From Mesostigma viride (lineage: Eukaryota; Streptophyta; Mesostigmatophyceae; Mesostigmatales; Mesostigmataceae): 21,000 bases of DNA. Positions 7,353-16,480 of the stretch are shown here, piece by piece; position 1 is the first letter of the stretch, and each line of letters opens with the position of its first letter. The notes beneath the pieces were generated by a model. It made no database searches, was not told the origin of the DNA, and was given only the letters and a program-made list of their open reading frames with translations. A program made the position numbers and the translations under genes. Location of the stretch: the NCBI GenBank assembly GCA_009746045.1, contig RPFO01000579.1:893660-914659 (forward strand). Direction: 5' to 3'.

Positions 7353-9050
7353 GTTCGTGCAGCCCTCTCAATTGGGGGCATACGCGCGTGGCCGCCCGAG
7401 CCTGACTCACCCTTGGGCAGGGCGTGGCCGCGGCGGGCCGGGGCCGGGCCCTGGAAGGGATCCCCGTCGGGTCTCCTTTGGAGCGCACGAGAGCTGGTCC
7501 AGACCCCACCGCAGACGTCAGGGTCGGCCCACGTGCAGTACGATCCCGAGGAGGAGGACTATGCTCCCCCGGGCCCCTTTCCTTACGTATCCACCTCCCT
7601 CCCAGCAAGGAGCGCGCCCACCAACGCTAACTTCAGCCGGCTGCCCCTGGATGACCCCGGTTATGAGCATCCCACGTCCGTTCGCGTTCGGCGTGAGTCG
7701 GCCCCCTTTGCGTCACAGCGGATGTCCGCTGACTACGCGCCCCGCCGAGTATCCGGCGACTTCGATCCCGAGCGTGCGGAGGACACCTTCGTGTCCCAAC
7801 GTGGGCATGACCAAACTGCAGGAAGGGGTTCGCACCAGGAGATGCGGACGCGGTGTCACCATCCCCTCACCTTTTCTAGCCCCGCGTACTGCAGCAAGGG
7901 TGGCCCCCTGCGACCTGACCCTGTCAAGGCGCCGCCTATGCCAGATTTTAAGGCGGTGCCCAAGCTCCATGCGGGCATGACTCCCCGTGAGATTGACGAG
8001 TGGGCTCGTATGTGGCAACAGTTGTACACTGTATGGTGTGAACACCATGAGTGGCAGCTGGCCACCAAGGTTCTGATCCCCTACGTGGTGGTGAAGTGTA
8101 TGGACCCATCAGTGGTCGGGATGCTTAACGTTGAGAGTGTGGCGGCCCAGTCATACCCGCAGACGGTCGAGGAACTGCACGAGCGCATCCGGCGCAAGCT
8201 CATCCCTCCCGGCTATCGACTGACCGAGCGGTTTGAGTTCGGCCGCCTACGTCAGGGCAACACTGACTTGGCGGAGTTCCTCACCACTTTTGATTCCTTT
8301 GCGGCGCGGTTGACCGGGGACCTGACGTGGACCGAGTACAAGATTCGGTTTTTGGAGGCCATCCATCCTGACCTCCTCGCTGAGGTTAAGAAGCACTATG
8401 CCGAGGTTCCCTGGGACAAGCTTGACATCCACGCTGTCCAGCAGTACCTTCTACAGGTGGCCGACGTCGTCAAGCAGCCGCGCTACACCAGCACCCGCCG
8501 GTTCGCCTCATCCACGATGACACGCCGTGTCCACTTCACTGAGGTGGAACCCGACCCGTCGGAGGGGGAGGAGTCCAATGACGACGAGCAGCCGGCTGCC
8601 CAACTGCACGCCATCGATGCGTCCAAAGCCCGCTGTTTCATGTGTCACGAGGTCGGGCACCTCAAGAAGGATTGCCCGCGCCTCAAGGCGCGCACCAGCA
8701 CGGCGACGGAGGCCACCAAGGAGGCCCCCAAGTTTTCTGGTCCCGCCTTTGAGAGGCGCCCAGCGCCGGCAGCGCGGGATGCTCGCCCGCGCAACGCAGG
8801 CGCGCGGGCTGCCAAGCTGCGCGACGCGCGCACGCAGCCCAACCAGTTCCAGACACCCCGCTTCCCAGCATCGTTCTCTCGGACAGTGCGCGAGCTCAAT
8901 GAGATCCTGGCGCAGCAACAGGCGTCCGAGGCTGGAGGTGACGAGTATGAGGCGCTCAACCCCGGCGACGACGACGACTCGGATGAGGGGGAAGGGGGGA
9001 CCGGAAGGTCGGACGAGGCGGCCTCCCGGCCCCGCGATCCTCGCGCGTAG
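7353..9050 (+). CDS. gag: Gag, capsid and nucleocapsid part
   Basis: This frame is open from 7353 to the TAG at 9048-9050. A TTG at 7413 gives 545 codons, but the true front is probably the reading from 6809, reached through two -1 shifts (near 7320 and somewhere about 7460-7510). Residues below count from 7413. About 185-360 form a retrotransposon gag/capsid-like helical region (MTPREIDEWARMWQQLY; LAEFLTTFDSFAARL). A CCHC zinc knuckle follows, C408-x2-C411-x4-H416-x4-C421 (CFMCHEVGHLKKDC), then a basic Ala/Arg-rich stretch and an acidic C terminus (DDDDSDEGEGG). Gag forms the particle and binds the RNA through the knuckle. The end overlaps the pol frame. Confidence 0.85.
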   Translation, partial: VRAALSIGGIRAWPPEPDSPLGRAWPRRAGAGPWKGSPSGLLWSARELVQTPPQTSGSAHVQYDPEEEDYAPPGPFPYVSTSLPARSAPTNANFSRLPLDDPGYEHPTSVRVRRESAPFASQRMSADYAPRRVSGDFDPERAEDTFVSQRGHDQTAGRGSHQEMRTRCHHPLTFSSPAYCSKGGPLRPDPVKAPPMPDFKAVPKLHAGMTPREIDEWARMWQQLYTVWCEHHEWQLATKVLIPYVVVKCMDPSVVGMLNVESVAAQSYPQTVEELHERIRRKLIPPGYRLTERFEFGRLRQGNTDLAEFLTTFDSFAARLTGDLTWTEYKIRFLEAIHPDLLAEVKKHYAEVPWDKLDIHAVQQYLLQVADVVKQPRYTSTRRFASSTMTRRVHFTEVEPDPSEGEESNDDEQPAAQLHAIDASKARCFMCHEVGHLKKDCPRLKARTSTATEATKEAPKFSGPAFERRPAPAARDARPRNAGARAAKLRDARTQPNQFQTPRFPASFSRTVRELNEILAQQQASEAGGDEYEALNPGDDDDSDEGEGGTGRSDEAASRPRDPRA

Positions 9051-11290
9051 TGCCCCTTCCCACAGGGGTAGAAGTAGGAGTAGACTTAGTCAACCAGGTA
9101 GAACAGCCGCCTGCACCGGATGTGGGCGCGGCCACCCCTGAGGCCGATGTAGCGTTAGTCAATAATGTAGATAGGACGGGCGGGCAGGCCCCAGCGGTCT
9201 CCTTGCCCTCTTCAGATGCAGGCGTGTCGGCGACCGCGGTCGACCCCGTTTCAGCCAATAGTGTAGATAGGTCTAGCGGACAGGCCCCGGAGGCCTCGCC
9301 GCCCTATGCTTCACCAAGCACCAGAACACTTTTAATCTTCAGTGGTGGACTGGCGCTCCCTACCACCACACTTGACCCGTTTCTGAAGGAGAAGACGATC
9401 CTGGATGTTAAGTTTATGGTGGATACGGGGGCGACCACATCCTTTATCCATGAGGCCCTTGTGCGACGCGCTGGCTACACGATTCGACCACACCCGACGC
9501 CCATCAACGTCCGGTATGCCGATGGTAACAAGCACCCGTCACCTGGCCTCGTGGACCTCAAGGCGGTTGTCCAGGGCATACCAGTGGAGGTAACAGCCAC
9601 AGTGGCGCCGCTGGGCGCCGCTGACATCATCCTGGGCGTTGATTGGCAGGACGCCCAGGACGTGACGATCAGTGTCAAGCGACGGGTGGTTTGGTTCCCT
9701 GATGGCTCCTTCTGGTGCCCACGGCACGAGTATCTGGCGCACGGCACCGAGGTGCACAACGTTCAGCACGACGCGGGGCCCGAGAAGCCACGACGCCATG
9801 CATCTCAGATGCTGATGAGCAGCAAGACGCTCGCGCGCAACCTGCAGAAGGGCAAGGAGTACTACATGTACCGCCTTGACTCTGTGCCCCTGCTTGAGGA
9901 GCTGCTGGAGATCGGCACCGACTTCACTGACGACGAGATCGCGCGCTACAACGCCATCCTGGCCAAGCGGGAGAAGCTGTTCGACGAGTCTACACCGCAG
10001 TTTCCCCCGCCCCGTTCTGTGCTGCACCATATCCGCCTCAAGGAAGGCTTCGGGCCCACCACGTCCCCGATGTACCGGATGGGGCCAGTCGAGCTGATGG
10101 AGCTCAAGAAGATCCTGATGGCCCTCCTTGAGCGTGGTCTGATTGAGCCCAGTAACAGCCCTTTCTCCGCTGGGGTACTCCTAGTGCCCAAGCCTGGGGG
10201 CAAGTGGCGGCTCGTCACCGACTACAGGAAGCTCAACGCGATCACTGTCAAGTCCAAGTACCCGCTCCCGCGCATTGATGACATCTTCAATCGAGTGCAG
10301 GGCGCCACCTGCTTCACGGTGATCGACTGCGCCGATGGGTTTTGGCAGCTCCGCATCGCTGAAGAGGACTGTCACAAGACGGCCTTCAATACGCCATACG
10401 GACACTACCAGTTCCGTGTGGCGGCGATGGGGCTTTGCAACTCACCAGCCAGCTTCCAGATGCTCATGAACGACATCTTGCGGCCCGTCATGGGGACTGC
10501 ACACCTGCCACAGGTATCCAGTGACCTGCGCGACCCTCGCAAGGGGGACAAGCCGCCCTGGTCCTGGAAACGCACTTGCGCTTTGGCCTATCTGGATGAC
10601 ATCCTCGTGTACTCCAAGACCTTCGAGGAGCACCTGGAGGACGTCGATACGGTCCTGCGCATTATGGAGGACGAGCATCTCTCGGCCCGCAGGGCTAAGG
10701 TCCGTGCGGGGCGCAGCGTCCCGTTCCTGGGCCACACGCTTTCAGCGGCAGGCGTGGCCACGGACCCGGAGAAGATCGCCTCTGTCCAACAGTGGCCAGC
10801 TCCGACAGACGTGAAGGGCGTGCGTAGCTTTCTGGGGATTGCGTCATACTATCGACGCTTCATCCCCCGGTTTGCCACGATCGCGTCGCCCATCAACGCT
10901 CTCCTCAAGAAGGGCGTATCCTTCGTCTGGTCGGCACAGTGCCAGCAGGCCTTTGAGGCCCTCAAGGCCAGTTTGACCGCGGCACCCGTGCTCGTGCTCC
11001 CAGACCCGTCCCTTCCTTTTGTGGTTGCGACGGATGCGAGCAAGGTGGCTATCGGCGGGGTCCTCTTGCAGGACCAAGGCAAGGGCTTGCAACCGGTTGA
11101 GTACATCTCCCGCACAATGATCCCCGCCGAGCGGAACTATCCGGTCCACCAGCAAGAGCTGTTGGCTGTGGTCTACTGTTGCCACACATGGCGCCACCAC
11201 CTGTTGGGCGCGCAGTTTGATGTTGCAGTCAGCGAGACAGGGGACCTCGACCCCGCCCGTTTGATTATTCACACGACCATAGGCCCCTGA
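9050..11290 (+). CDS. pol: Pol part 1: aspartic protease, reverse transcriptase, start of RNase H
   Basis: 746 codons counted from GTG at 9050; the frame is open from 8987, so it overlaps the gag end by about 60 bases in the -1 frame. Protease: D125-T126-G127 (FMVDTGATTSFIH) and ADIILGVDW near 191-199. Reverse transcriptase: front motif LIEPSNSPFSAGVLLVPKPG, motif A Asp at 426 (VIDCADGFWQL), catalytic YLDD at 514-517, then FLGHTLS. RNase H: D662 (ATDASK) and E703 (HQQELLAVV). An extra ~25-30 residues sit between the NDILRP motif and YLDD. The frame ends at 11290 after a short insertion, before the next RNase H Asp. The ancestral pol surely continued into the ORF at 11299. Confidence 0.93.
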   Translation: MPLPTGVEVGVDLVNQVEQPPAPDVGAATPEADVALVNNVDRTGGQAPAVSLPSSDAGVSATAVDPVSANSVDRSSGQAPEASPPYASPSTRTLLIFSGGLALPTTTLDPFLKEKTILDVKFMVDTGATTSFIHEALVRRAGYTIRPHPTPINVRYADGNKHPSPGLVDLKAVVQGIPVEVTATVAPLGAADIILGVDWQDAQDVTISVKRRVVWFPDGSFWCPRHEYLAHGTEVHNVQHDAGPEKPRRHASQMLMSSKTLARNLQKGKEYYMYRLDSVPLLEELLEIGTDFTDDEIARYNAILAKREKLFDESTPQFPPPRSVLHHIRLKEGFGPTTSPMYRMGPVELMELKKILMALLERGLIEPSNSPFSAGVLLVPKPGGKWRLVTDYRKLNAITVKSKYPLPRIDDIFNRVQGATCFTVIDCADGFWQLRIAEEDCHKTAFNTPYGHYQFRVAAMGLCNSPASFQMLMNDILRPVMGTAHLPQVSSDLRDPRKGDKPPWSWKRTCALAYLDDILVYSKTFEEHLEDVDTVLRIMEDEHLSARRAKVRAGRSVPFLGHTLSAAGVATDPEKIASVQQWPAPTDVKGVRSFLGIASYYRRFIPRFATIASPINALLKKGVSFVWSAQCQQAFEALKASLTAAPVLVLPDPSLPFVVATDASKVAIGGVLLQDQGKGLQPVEYISRTMIPAERNYPVHQQELLAVVYCCHTWRHHLLGAQFDVAVSETGDLDPARLIIHTTIGP
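11216..11265. repeat. 44-nt insertion in RNase H bounded by TTTGAT
   Basis: TTTGAT occurs at 11216-11221 and 11260-11265. The 44 bases from one copy to the next are not a multiple of three and separate the RNase H core from its DHRPLTHLL motif, which lies in the other frame. Family spacing has no room for this segment. It lacks GT...AG intron borders when aligned to the repeat. Confidence 0.55.
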
Positions 11291-11298
11291 CCCACCTC

Positions 11299-13290
11299 TT
11301 GACGCAGCCAAATCTGACGCCCCGTCAGGCCAGGTGGATGGAGTACCTTTCCCAGTTTGCCCCTTTTAAGATCCAGTATGTGAAGGGTGCGGACAACGTG
11401 GTGCCCGACGCCCTCTCCCGTCGTGCTGACTACTGGTTCTATGAGGACATGGGGGTGCTCCATACCACCTGTGAGGAGGCGCCTGGCGCCCCGCTCTACG
11501 ATGACCTCCCACGGTCGCCGCGGGCGCGCCACCTGTTTCACATGAGTCATACCACTCCGGATGCCTTGTCGCCCCCCGATGGCGACGACGACCAGCGCGT
11601 GGACGCGCGGTCCCCCGGGGAAGGGGAGGGGTCCCACACACGGGTTCCCCTTGGCGCTGTGGCTCAGGCTATTTTTCATCTGGAACCTCTTGGATCCCCG
11701 GTGGTCGTGTCTGAGTACCTACACTCGGCGCTGGACCAACCGGAGGAGGAGGACGAGGCCGATGCGTATACGGTCACTTCCCCCCTGGAGATGCTGATCA
11801 GCCGCTTCACGGTTACCGAGCCGGCCGCCTTGGAGGTGATCAAGTCACACCCCAAGATGATGGGTAGGCTCCCGTGCAAGTTCCAAGAGGGTCGCCTATA
11901 CGTCATGGTGCGCCCGGACACGTGGCGCCTCTACATACCCGAGCTCTGTCGAGCAGCCTTGCTCCACGAGCTCCACGACTCCCTAGTCGGCGGTCACCAG
12001 GGCATTGGGCGACTGCTACCAAGGGCACGTCGTCACTTCTACTGGCCTGGCATGAAGGACTACATTGCGGCCTATATACGCGAATGCCCGTCGTGCCAGA
12101 TAGCCAAGTCCCAGAACACGGGTACTCAGGCTGTCCCAAAGACGCTACCTGATCCCCTGGGTCCCTGGGACTCGATCCAGATGGATTTCGTCGGCCCCTT
12201 TAAGAAGACCAAGAACGGCAACAGCAAGATCTTGGTGTTCGTGGACCGACTCACGCGCATGTGTCACCTGGCCCCCTGTCCGGCTGACCTCACGGCCGAG
12301 GGGTGTGCCAAACTGTACCTCAACCACGTCTTCCGGTTCCACGGGCTCAGCCGCCAGTTCATCTCGGACCGGGACACGCTCTTCACCGCCCGGTTCTGGC
12401 AGGAGTTCTTCGACTGCCTGGGAACCAAGGTGTCGCTAGGGACGGCTTATCACAGCTCGTCCTCCCATCTGGTGGAGCGACTCAACCGCACGGTACAGGA
12501 AACCATGCGCCATTACACCGACGAGGTGGGCAGCAACTGGGAGGAGTTGCTGTGCTTGGTGGAGTTCTCCTTGAACAACGCACCACAGGCAGCCCATGGC
12601 CTAACCCCGTTCTTTCTCAACACGGGAAGGCATCCGCTGACGCCGACCGACTTGCTGACGAGTCCGGCGCTGGCGGAACCGGAGGTGCTGCGCACTACTC
12701 TGGCGGGCGTGAGCAGCCTGCTGGAAAAGATGCGCCAAGCTCACAACAGTGCGGTTAAAGGGTACCGGGCCGCTGCCGAGCGCAACATGGCTCGCGTGGA
12801 AGGCAAGCGGGACTCTAGAGCACCGGACATCGAGGTCGGGGACTGGGTCCTGGTAGAGGGACCCCAGCTCGGTCGATTCTCCCAGAAGGTGGAAGGGGAG
12901 CTCAAAACGAAGCTCCGGCCCATGTACCTGGGGCCCCACCAAGTGCTGGAGAAATGGGATGATGTCATGTTCAAGGTGGACGTGCCCATCTCATGGGGCA
13001 CCGCGACAACCTTCCACCGCGACCAGCTCAAGCTGTACCACCAGAACTCGATCCAGGGTAGACTCAATCCCCCGGCTCCGGTGGAATACGACCCGGAGAC
13101 AGGGGAACAGGAGGACGAGGTCGAGGAGATTGTCGCCCATCGCGATTTCGGGCGTGGTCGTCAACGCCAATATCGGATCCGGTGGAAGTTTACTAGATAT
13201 GGGGCAGAGGCCTCTTGGCGGACGGAGAAGGAGCTCTCTGGCTGCAAGCGGTTGCTAGACGCGTACAAGAAGGCCCACAGGTTGCACTAG
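11299..13290 (+). CDS. pol: Pol part 2: RNase H end, integrase, chromodomain
   Basis: 663 codons from TTG at 11299; the frame is open from 11221 and includes DHRPLTHLL just upstream, so this is a broken-off part of pol and not a separate gene. It starts with the RNase H end and tether (VKGADNVVPDALSRR). Integrase: zinc-binding H226, H233, C263, C266; catalytic D296 (MDFVG), D357 (SDRD) and E393 (HLVERLNR) with 35 residues between the last two, as in the DD35E family. The usual DGQ before the Glu is replaced by a Ser-rich stretch. A GPY/F-like motif (LGPHQVLEKW) lies near 544-553. Residues about 608-655 look like a chromodomain (VEEIVAHRDF; YRIRWKF; SWRTEKEL), which in chromoviruses steers insertion to marked chromatin. 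Confidence 0.93.
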   Translation: MTQPNLTPRQARWMEYLSQFAPFKIQYVKGADNVVPDALSRRADYWFYEDMGVLHTTCEEAPGAPLYDDLPRSPRARHLFHMSHTTPDALSPPDGDDDQRVDARSPGEGEGSHTRVPLGAVAQAIFHLEPLGSPVVVSEYLHSALDQPEEEDEADAYTVTSPLEMLISRFTVTEPAALEVIKSHPKMMGRLPCKFQEGRLYVMVRPDTWRLYIPELCRAALLHELHDSLVGGHQGIGRLLPRARRHFYWPGMKDYIAAYIRECPSCQIAKSQNTGTQAVPKTLPDPLGPWDSIQMDFVGPFKKTKNGNSKILVFVDRLTRMCHLAPCPADLTAEGCAKLYLNHVFRFHGLSRQFISDRDTLFTARFWQEFFDCLGTKVSLGTAYHSSSSHLVERLNRTVQETMRHYTDEVGSNWEELLCLVEFSLNNAPQAAHGLTPFFLNTGRHPLTPTDLLTSPALAEPEVLRTTLAGVSSLLEKMRQAHNSAVKGYRAAAERNMARVEGKRDSRAPDIEVGDWVLVEGPQLGRFSQKVEGELKTKLRPMYLGPHQVLEKWDDVMFKVDVPISWGTATTFHRDQLKLYHQNSIQGRLNPPAPVEYDPETGEQEDEVEEIVAHRDFGRGRQRQYRIRWKFTRYGAEASWRTEKELSGCKRLLDAYKKAHRLH

Positions 13291-13330
13291 AGGTATGTAC
13301 ATACACATAGAGGTATGTACATACCACAGG
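13291..13330. repeat. Twin 20-bp repeat with 12-bp palindromes
   Basis: Two adjacent copies start AGGTATGTACATAC. Each holds the perfect palindrome GTATGTACATAC, at 13293-13304 and 13313-13324, right after the pol stop. AG|GTATGT also fits a splice donor, with acceptor-like sequences at 13369 (ACTCACAG) and 13408 (TGTACAACAG). Either reading is possible. Confidence 0.6.
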
Positions 13331-13369
13331 TACACCGTACACTAGTCGGTATGACACCGGTACTCACAG

Positions 13370-15538
13370 GTGTTGCCTTGCTGCTCGTGGTCATTCCTTG
13401 TACAACAGGCGTACTCCCCGGAGGAGACTCGCTTCAGCCCCCGCCCCATAGGTAGTGACTCCAGCAGTCCTTTGGTGCGGTTCACACCCCCAGCCTCCCC
13501 GGAGGAGCCTCCGGGGTTCGCACCGCCTGCCAGTTGTGGCAAGAGACGACGGTCGGAAGACATGAAGGAGCAGGGGTCGGATATAGCTGCGACCGCCAAC
13601 GAGAACAACCGTGAGACCTTTAATCCGCGGACGTTTCTGCCCGACTACGGCCAGGAGGGCGTGTTCTTGGCGCGTCGACGGCGCAGGCACGGCAAGGCCG
13701 ATCAAGACTACCTGGCCTCCTCGGTTCTGGAGTGGCCCGACGATCGACACGAGAAGTTCCGCGAATCCGTGCAAAGGCACTGCGGGTTCAAAGTCGAGAC
13801 CCGGACGGCGATTCGAGGGAATGTGGCGGTAGGGACAGCTTGGGAGGACCACGCACCCAGCTGTGCCTGCAACCGTTGCGTGACTACGGTGTCGGCCCTC
13901 ATGGCCTACCCCCGCCTCATGTTCTTGCTCGTCGCACCGGCACGACGTCAGATCCTGCAGCGGGCCTACCGGGGCTTGCCGCCAGATGGGGCCTTGCGGG
14001 GCCCGTTCTGCACCGCAGCAGGCCAGTACTCCCTCCGGCAGGCGCTCGACCGCATCGTGGAGTTGGACGAGGCGGATGATCGCGGCGGGGAGGGCCCCGA
14101 TGAGGAGGAGGACTGGAGTGAGGACGACGACCTGTTCCCGCCGCGCCCTGCGCCCCGGGAACTTGCCCACTCAGCCGGCAACGCCTCGCGCGATGCCGGG
14201 GCCCGCCGCGAGAACTCGGGAGACCGGCGACCCCCGGGTCAGGACAGGAGGTCCGGCAGCGCACGGGACGCGTCCCGCTCCAGGGAGCCTTCCCGTGGCG
14301 TGGGTGTTCGCCCGGAGACGCGTGAGGAGGAAAGGTCCTTTCGGCGGACATGGGACAGGGCGACGGGACATCAAGGGTCGCGGTCGCCAAGGTCGGCCCC
14401 GGAGGCCGCACCTTCGGCTGATCGGAGCAAGACAGTTGGATTGGCAGGAGCCGGTCCCTCATCGACGCAGTCGCCAAGGTCGGCTCCGGAGGCCGCGCCC
14501 TCGGCAGATCGTGGCAAGGCTGTTGCGGACACTTCTACTGCACGGGCCCACCGGTCGACCCCGGAGGTCGCACCGTCAACAGCCAGCGGAAAGGCTGCCT
14601 CCGGCCCTTCGTTCGTGCAGTCAACACGGACGGATACTGACGTCGCTCACCCAGCGGGTCGCGGCCAGATGCCGGAAGTCCAGGCGCTTGCGCTAGCGAT
14701 TCCGGGCCCGCCGCCCCTCCCCCATGATGTGCCATGGTCATTGGGGGCCTATCTCCGACCGATACCCGGCCGCACAGTTGCCCACGGGGGCAGATGTCCT
14801 CGTATGGAAATATTGGGGGTGGATTGGAGTGCGGACGCGCCGGTCCAACCCCGATCACCACAGGAGTATGCGGACTATGACCTGGTGTTCTCGGCGGGAC
14901 CGTGGTGCTACAAGGACCGGGGCGCCTATCTGGAGCTGCTGCGCGTACGTCTGTACCCGAGGATTCCCCTCCGACGTCCACGACCATTCGTCCCTGGGGA
15001 AAATCTCCCCTTCACGGTTGGGAGGGTGACGCGCTATGCGCCCGAGGGGGACAACTGGACCTACCGGGTGGCGGGCGAAACCCGTTTGGTGGGGCCTCCG
15101 AAGCTGGCCCCGGACGCGCCAGCGTTCCTGCACGCGACGGCTCCTGACTTCCTGGACATGAGCGTGGACGAGAACACTTGGATTGATTGGAGCCTAGCGT
15201 CTGAGGTGATGATGGGTATGGGAGAGGCTTACATTCGGGACCACCGTTGCGGGGTGGTGGACAAGGGTGCGAAGACCCTCCTCTTCACGATTCCGGAGTA
15301 CCTGGCGGCCTTCTTGGCCATGTGGCCTCTCGGCTCGTGGACCCGCCTCTCTCTTTTGGGGCGGCGCGATGCAGGCAGACCGGAGCAGTGGGCGTTCGAG
15401 GAGGAGCTCTTGGCGTACCCTGGGACCCGTGGTCCACAGGCCACAGAGATTGGAGAGCGGGCATACCAGCGGGCCTGCCAACAACGAAATGAGAAGGCCC
15501 CGGATCCCGCGAATCGCCGGCGAAACCACGGCCGCTGA
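13370..15538 (+). CDS. Additional 3' ORF of the retroelement, unknown function
   Basis: 722 codons from GTG at 13370; the first in-frame ATG is at 13561, so the true start is open and may depend on splicing to an acceptor at 13369 or 13408. It lies between pol and the 3' LTR, where env sits in some elements. I see no signal peptide in this frame, no membrane segment and no fusion motif. The N-terminal ~230 residues are globular-looking, with a Cys cluster CACNRC near 163-168. The middle is low-complexity, acidic then Arg/Ser/Pro-rich, with two or three copies of SPRSAPEAAPSADR-like repeats near residues 340-410. The C-terminal ~280 residues are again globular (WSLGAYLRPIPGR; LVFSAGPWCYKDRGAYLELL). 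I do not recognise a family. The long intact frame suggests recent selection. Confidence 0.75.
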   Translation: MLPCCSWSFLVQQAYSPEETRFSPRPIGSDSSSPLVRFTPPASPEEPPGFAPPASCGKRRRSEDMKEQGSDIAATANENNRETFNPRTFLPDYGQEGVFLARRRRRHGKADQDYLASSVLEWPDDRHEKFRESVQRHCGFKVETRTAIRGNVAVGTAWEDHAPSCACNRCVTTVSALMAYPRLMFLLVAPARRQILQRAYRGLPPDGALRGPFCTAAGQYSLRQALDRIVELDEADDRGGEGPDEEEDWSEDDDLFPPRPAPRELAHSAGNASRDAGARRENSGDRRPPGQDRRSGSARDASRSREPSRGVGVRPETREEERSFRRTWDRATGHQGSRSPRSAPEAAPSADRSKTVGLAGAGPSSTQSPRSAPEAAPSADRGKAVADTSTARAHRSTPEVAPSTASGKAASGPSFVQSTRTDTDVAHPAGRGQMPEVQALALAIPGPPPLPHDVPWSLGAYLRPIPGRTVAHGGRCPRMEILGVDWSADAPVQPRSPQEYADYDLVFSAGPWCYKDRGAYLELLRVRLYPRIPLRRPRPFVPGENLPFTVGRVTRYAPEGDNWTYRVAGETRLVGPPKLAPDAPAFLHATAPDFLDMSVDENTWIDWSLASEVMMGMGEAYIRDHRCGVVDKGAKTLLFTIPEYLAAFLAMWPLGSWTRLSLLGRRDAGRPEQWAFEEELLAYPGTRGPQATEIGERAYQRACQQRNEKAPDPANRRRNHGR

Positions 15539-15823
15539 CCAGGAAGGTCGGAAGTGTGGTTGGAAGAATTCCACTATTTGACTACGTCAAAACTTGTCCT
15601 TGTGTGGCAAGTTCTGGGGGAATTGGTTTTACTAGTCTGATGGGTGAACATGGGCTGGGACATAGTACCCCTATGGTCAACCTGATTTTTTGCCCTGCGA
15701 GGCAAGTAGAGTAACCATGTGTGGTTAGTAACATGTTTGTTGTGTGCTTTCTCCCTTTAGTTGTAGCTGGGCCTTATCTACATGACGGTAGGGACTACCG
15801 TCCCCCGGGGAGGGGCATTACAA
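15539..15823. other. Start of the 3' untranslated region of the element
   Basis: No coding signal. It contains a hairpin at 15784-15802: arms GACGGTAG and CTACCGTC around GGA, followed by a G/C-rich stretch. Confidence 0.55.
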
Positions 15824-15988
15824 TTCGTTCAAGTGGCCCGCCGGAGCGGCTGTACAATTTTTCCCAGTGAGCGCGCTGCCAAGTGTACTTGTGGGCAAAT
15901 TTTTAGGTGCCCCGTCACTTCGAGGTACTAAAAATTAGGCTACGGTACGAATTCAGCGAATTTCAGCGAATTTTCAGTCGAACCAAAG

Positions 15989-16161
15989 GAAGTGACGGCA
16001 ACTACCAAAAAGTTTCCGTTACGAATTTTCAGCCCAACACTCGCGCAAAATGAAGTGACGGCAACTACCAAAAAGTTTCCGTTACGAATTTTCACTCCCA
16101 CACGTTTGCACAAGAGGAAGTGACGGCAACTACCAAAAAGTTTCCGTTACGAATTTTCAGT
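15989..16161. repeat. Three tandem copies of a ~63-65 bp unit
   Basis: A core running from GAAGTGACGGCAACTACC to GTTACGAATTTTCA starts at 15989, 16052 and 16117. The cores are nearly identical and the spacers vary. Tandem repeats in the 3' untranslated region are common in large plant Ty3/Gypsy elements. Confidence 0.9.
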
Positions 16162-16170
16162 CCCACACTT

Positions 16171-16480
16171 CGCGCAAATTTTAGTAGGGCTGCACGCAAG
16201 CTACCTTTCAAAATTTTGCGCTAGTATGGAACGCATTTCATTCGTCTGGAGGAACGCTGCCCGCCAACTACCCCCGTTCAGAAAGTTCCGCCGAAATTTA
16301 CTTGAGATTTGGAAATCTAAACGTCCGCGCAAATTTTAGTAGGGCTGCACGCAAGCTACCTTTCAAAATTTTGCGCAAGTATGGAACGCAATTCATTCGT
16401 CCGGAGGAATGCTGCTCGTCAAATGCCCCCGTTCAGAAAGTTGCGCCGAACTTTACTTGAGATTTGGAAATCTGAACGTG
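16171..16480. repeat. 155-bp tandem duplication
   Basis: Copies at 16171-16325 and 16326-16480, both starting CGCGCAAATTTTAGTAGGGC and ending near GATTTGGAAATCTNAACGT. They are close to identical with scattered substitutions. Confidence 0.9.

Noticed and set aside
7013-7608. Leu- and Cys-rich minus-strand frames opposite the Gln repeat of gag
   Set aside because: They are the antisense reading of CAG-rich DNA.
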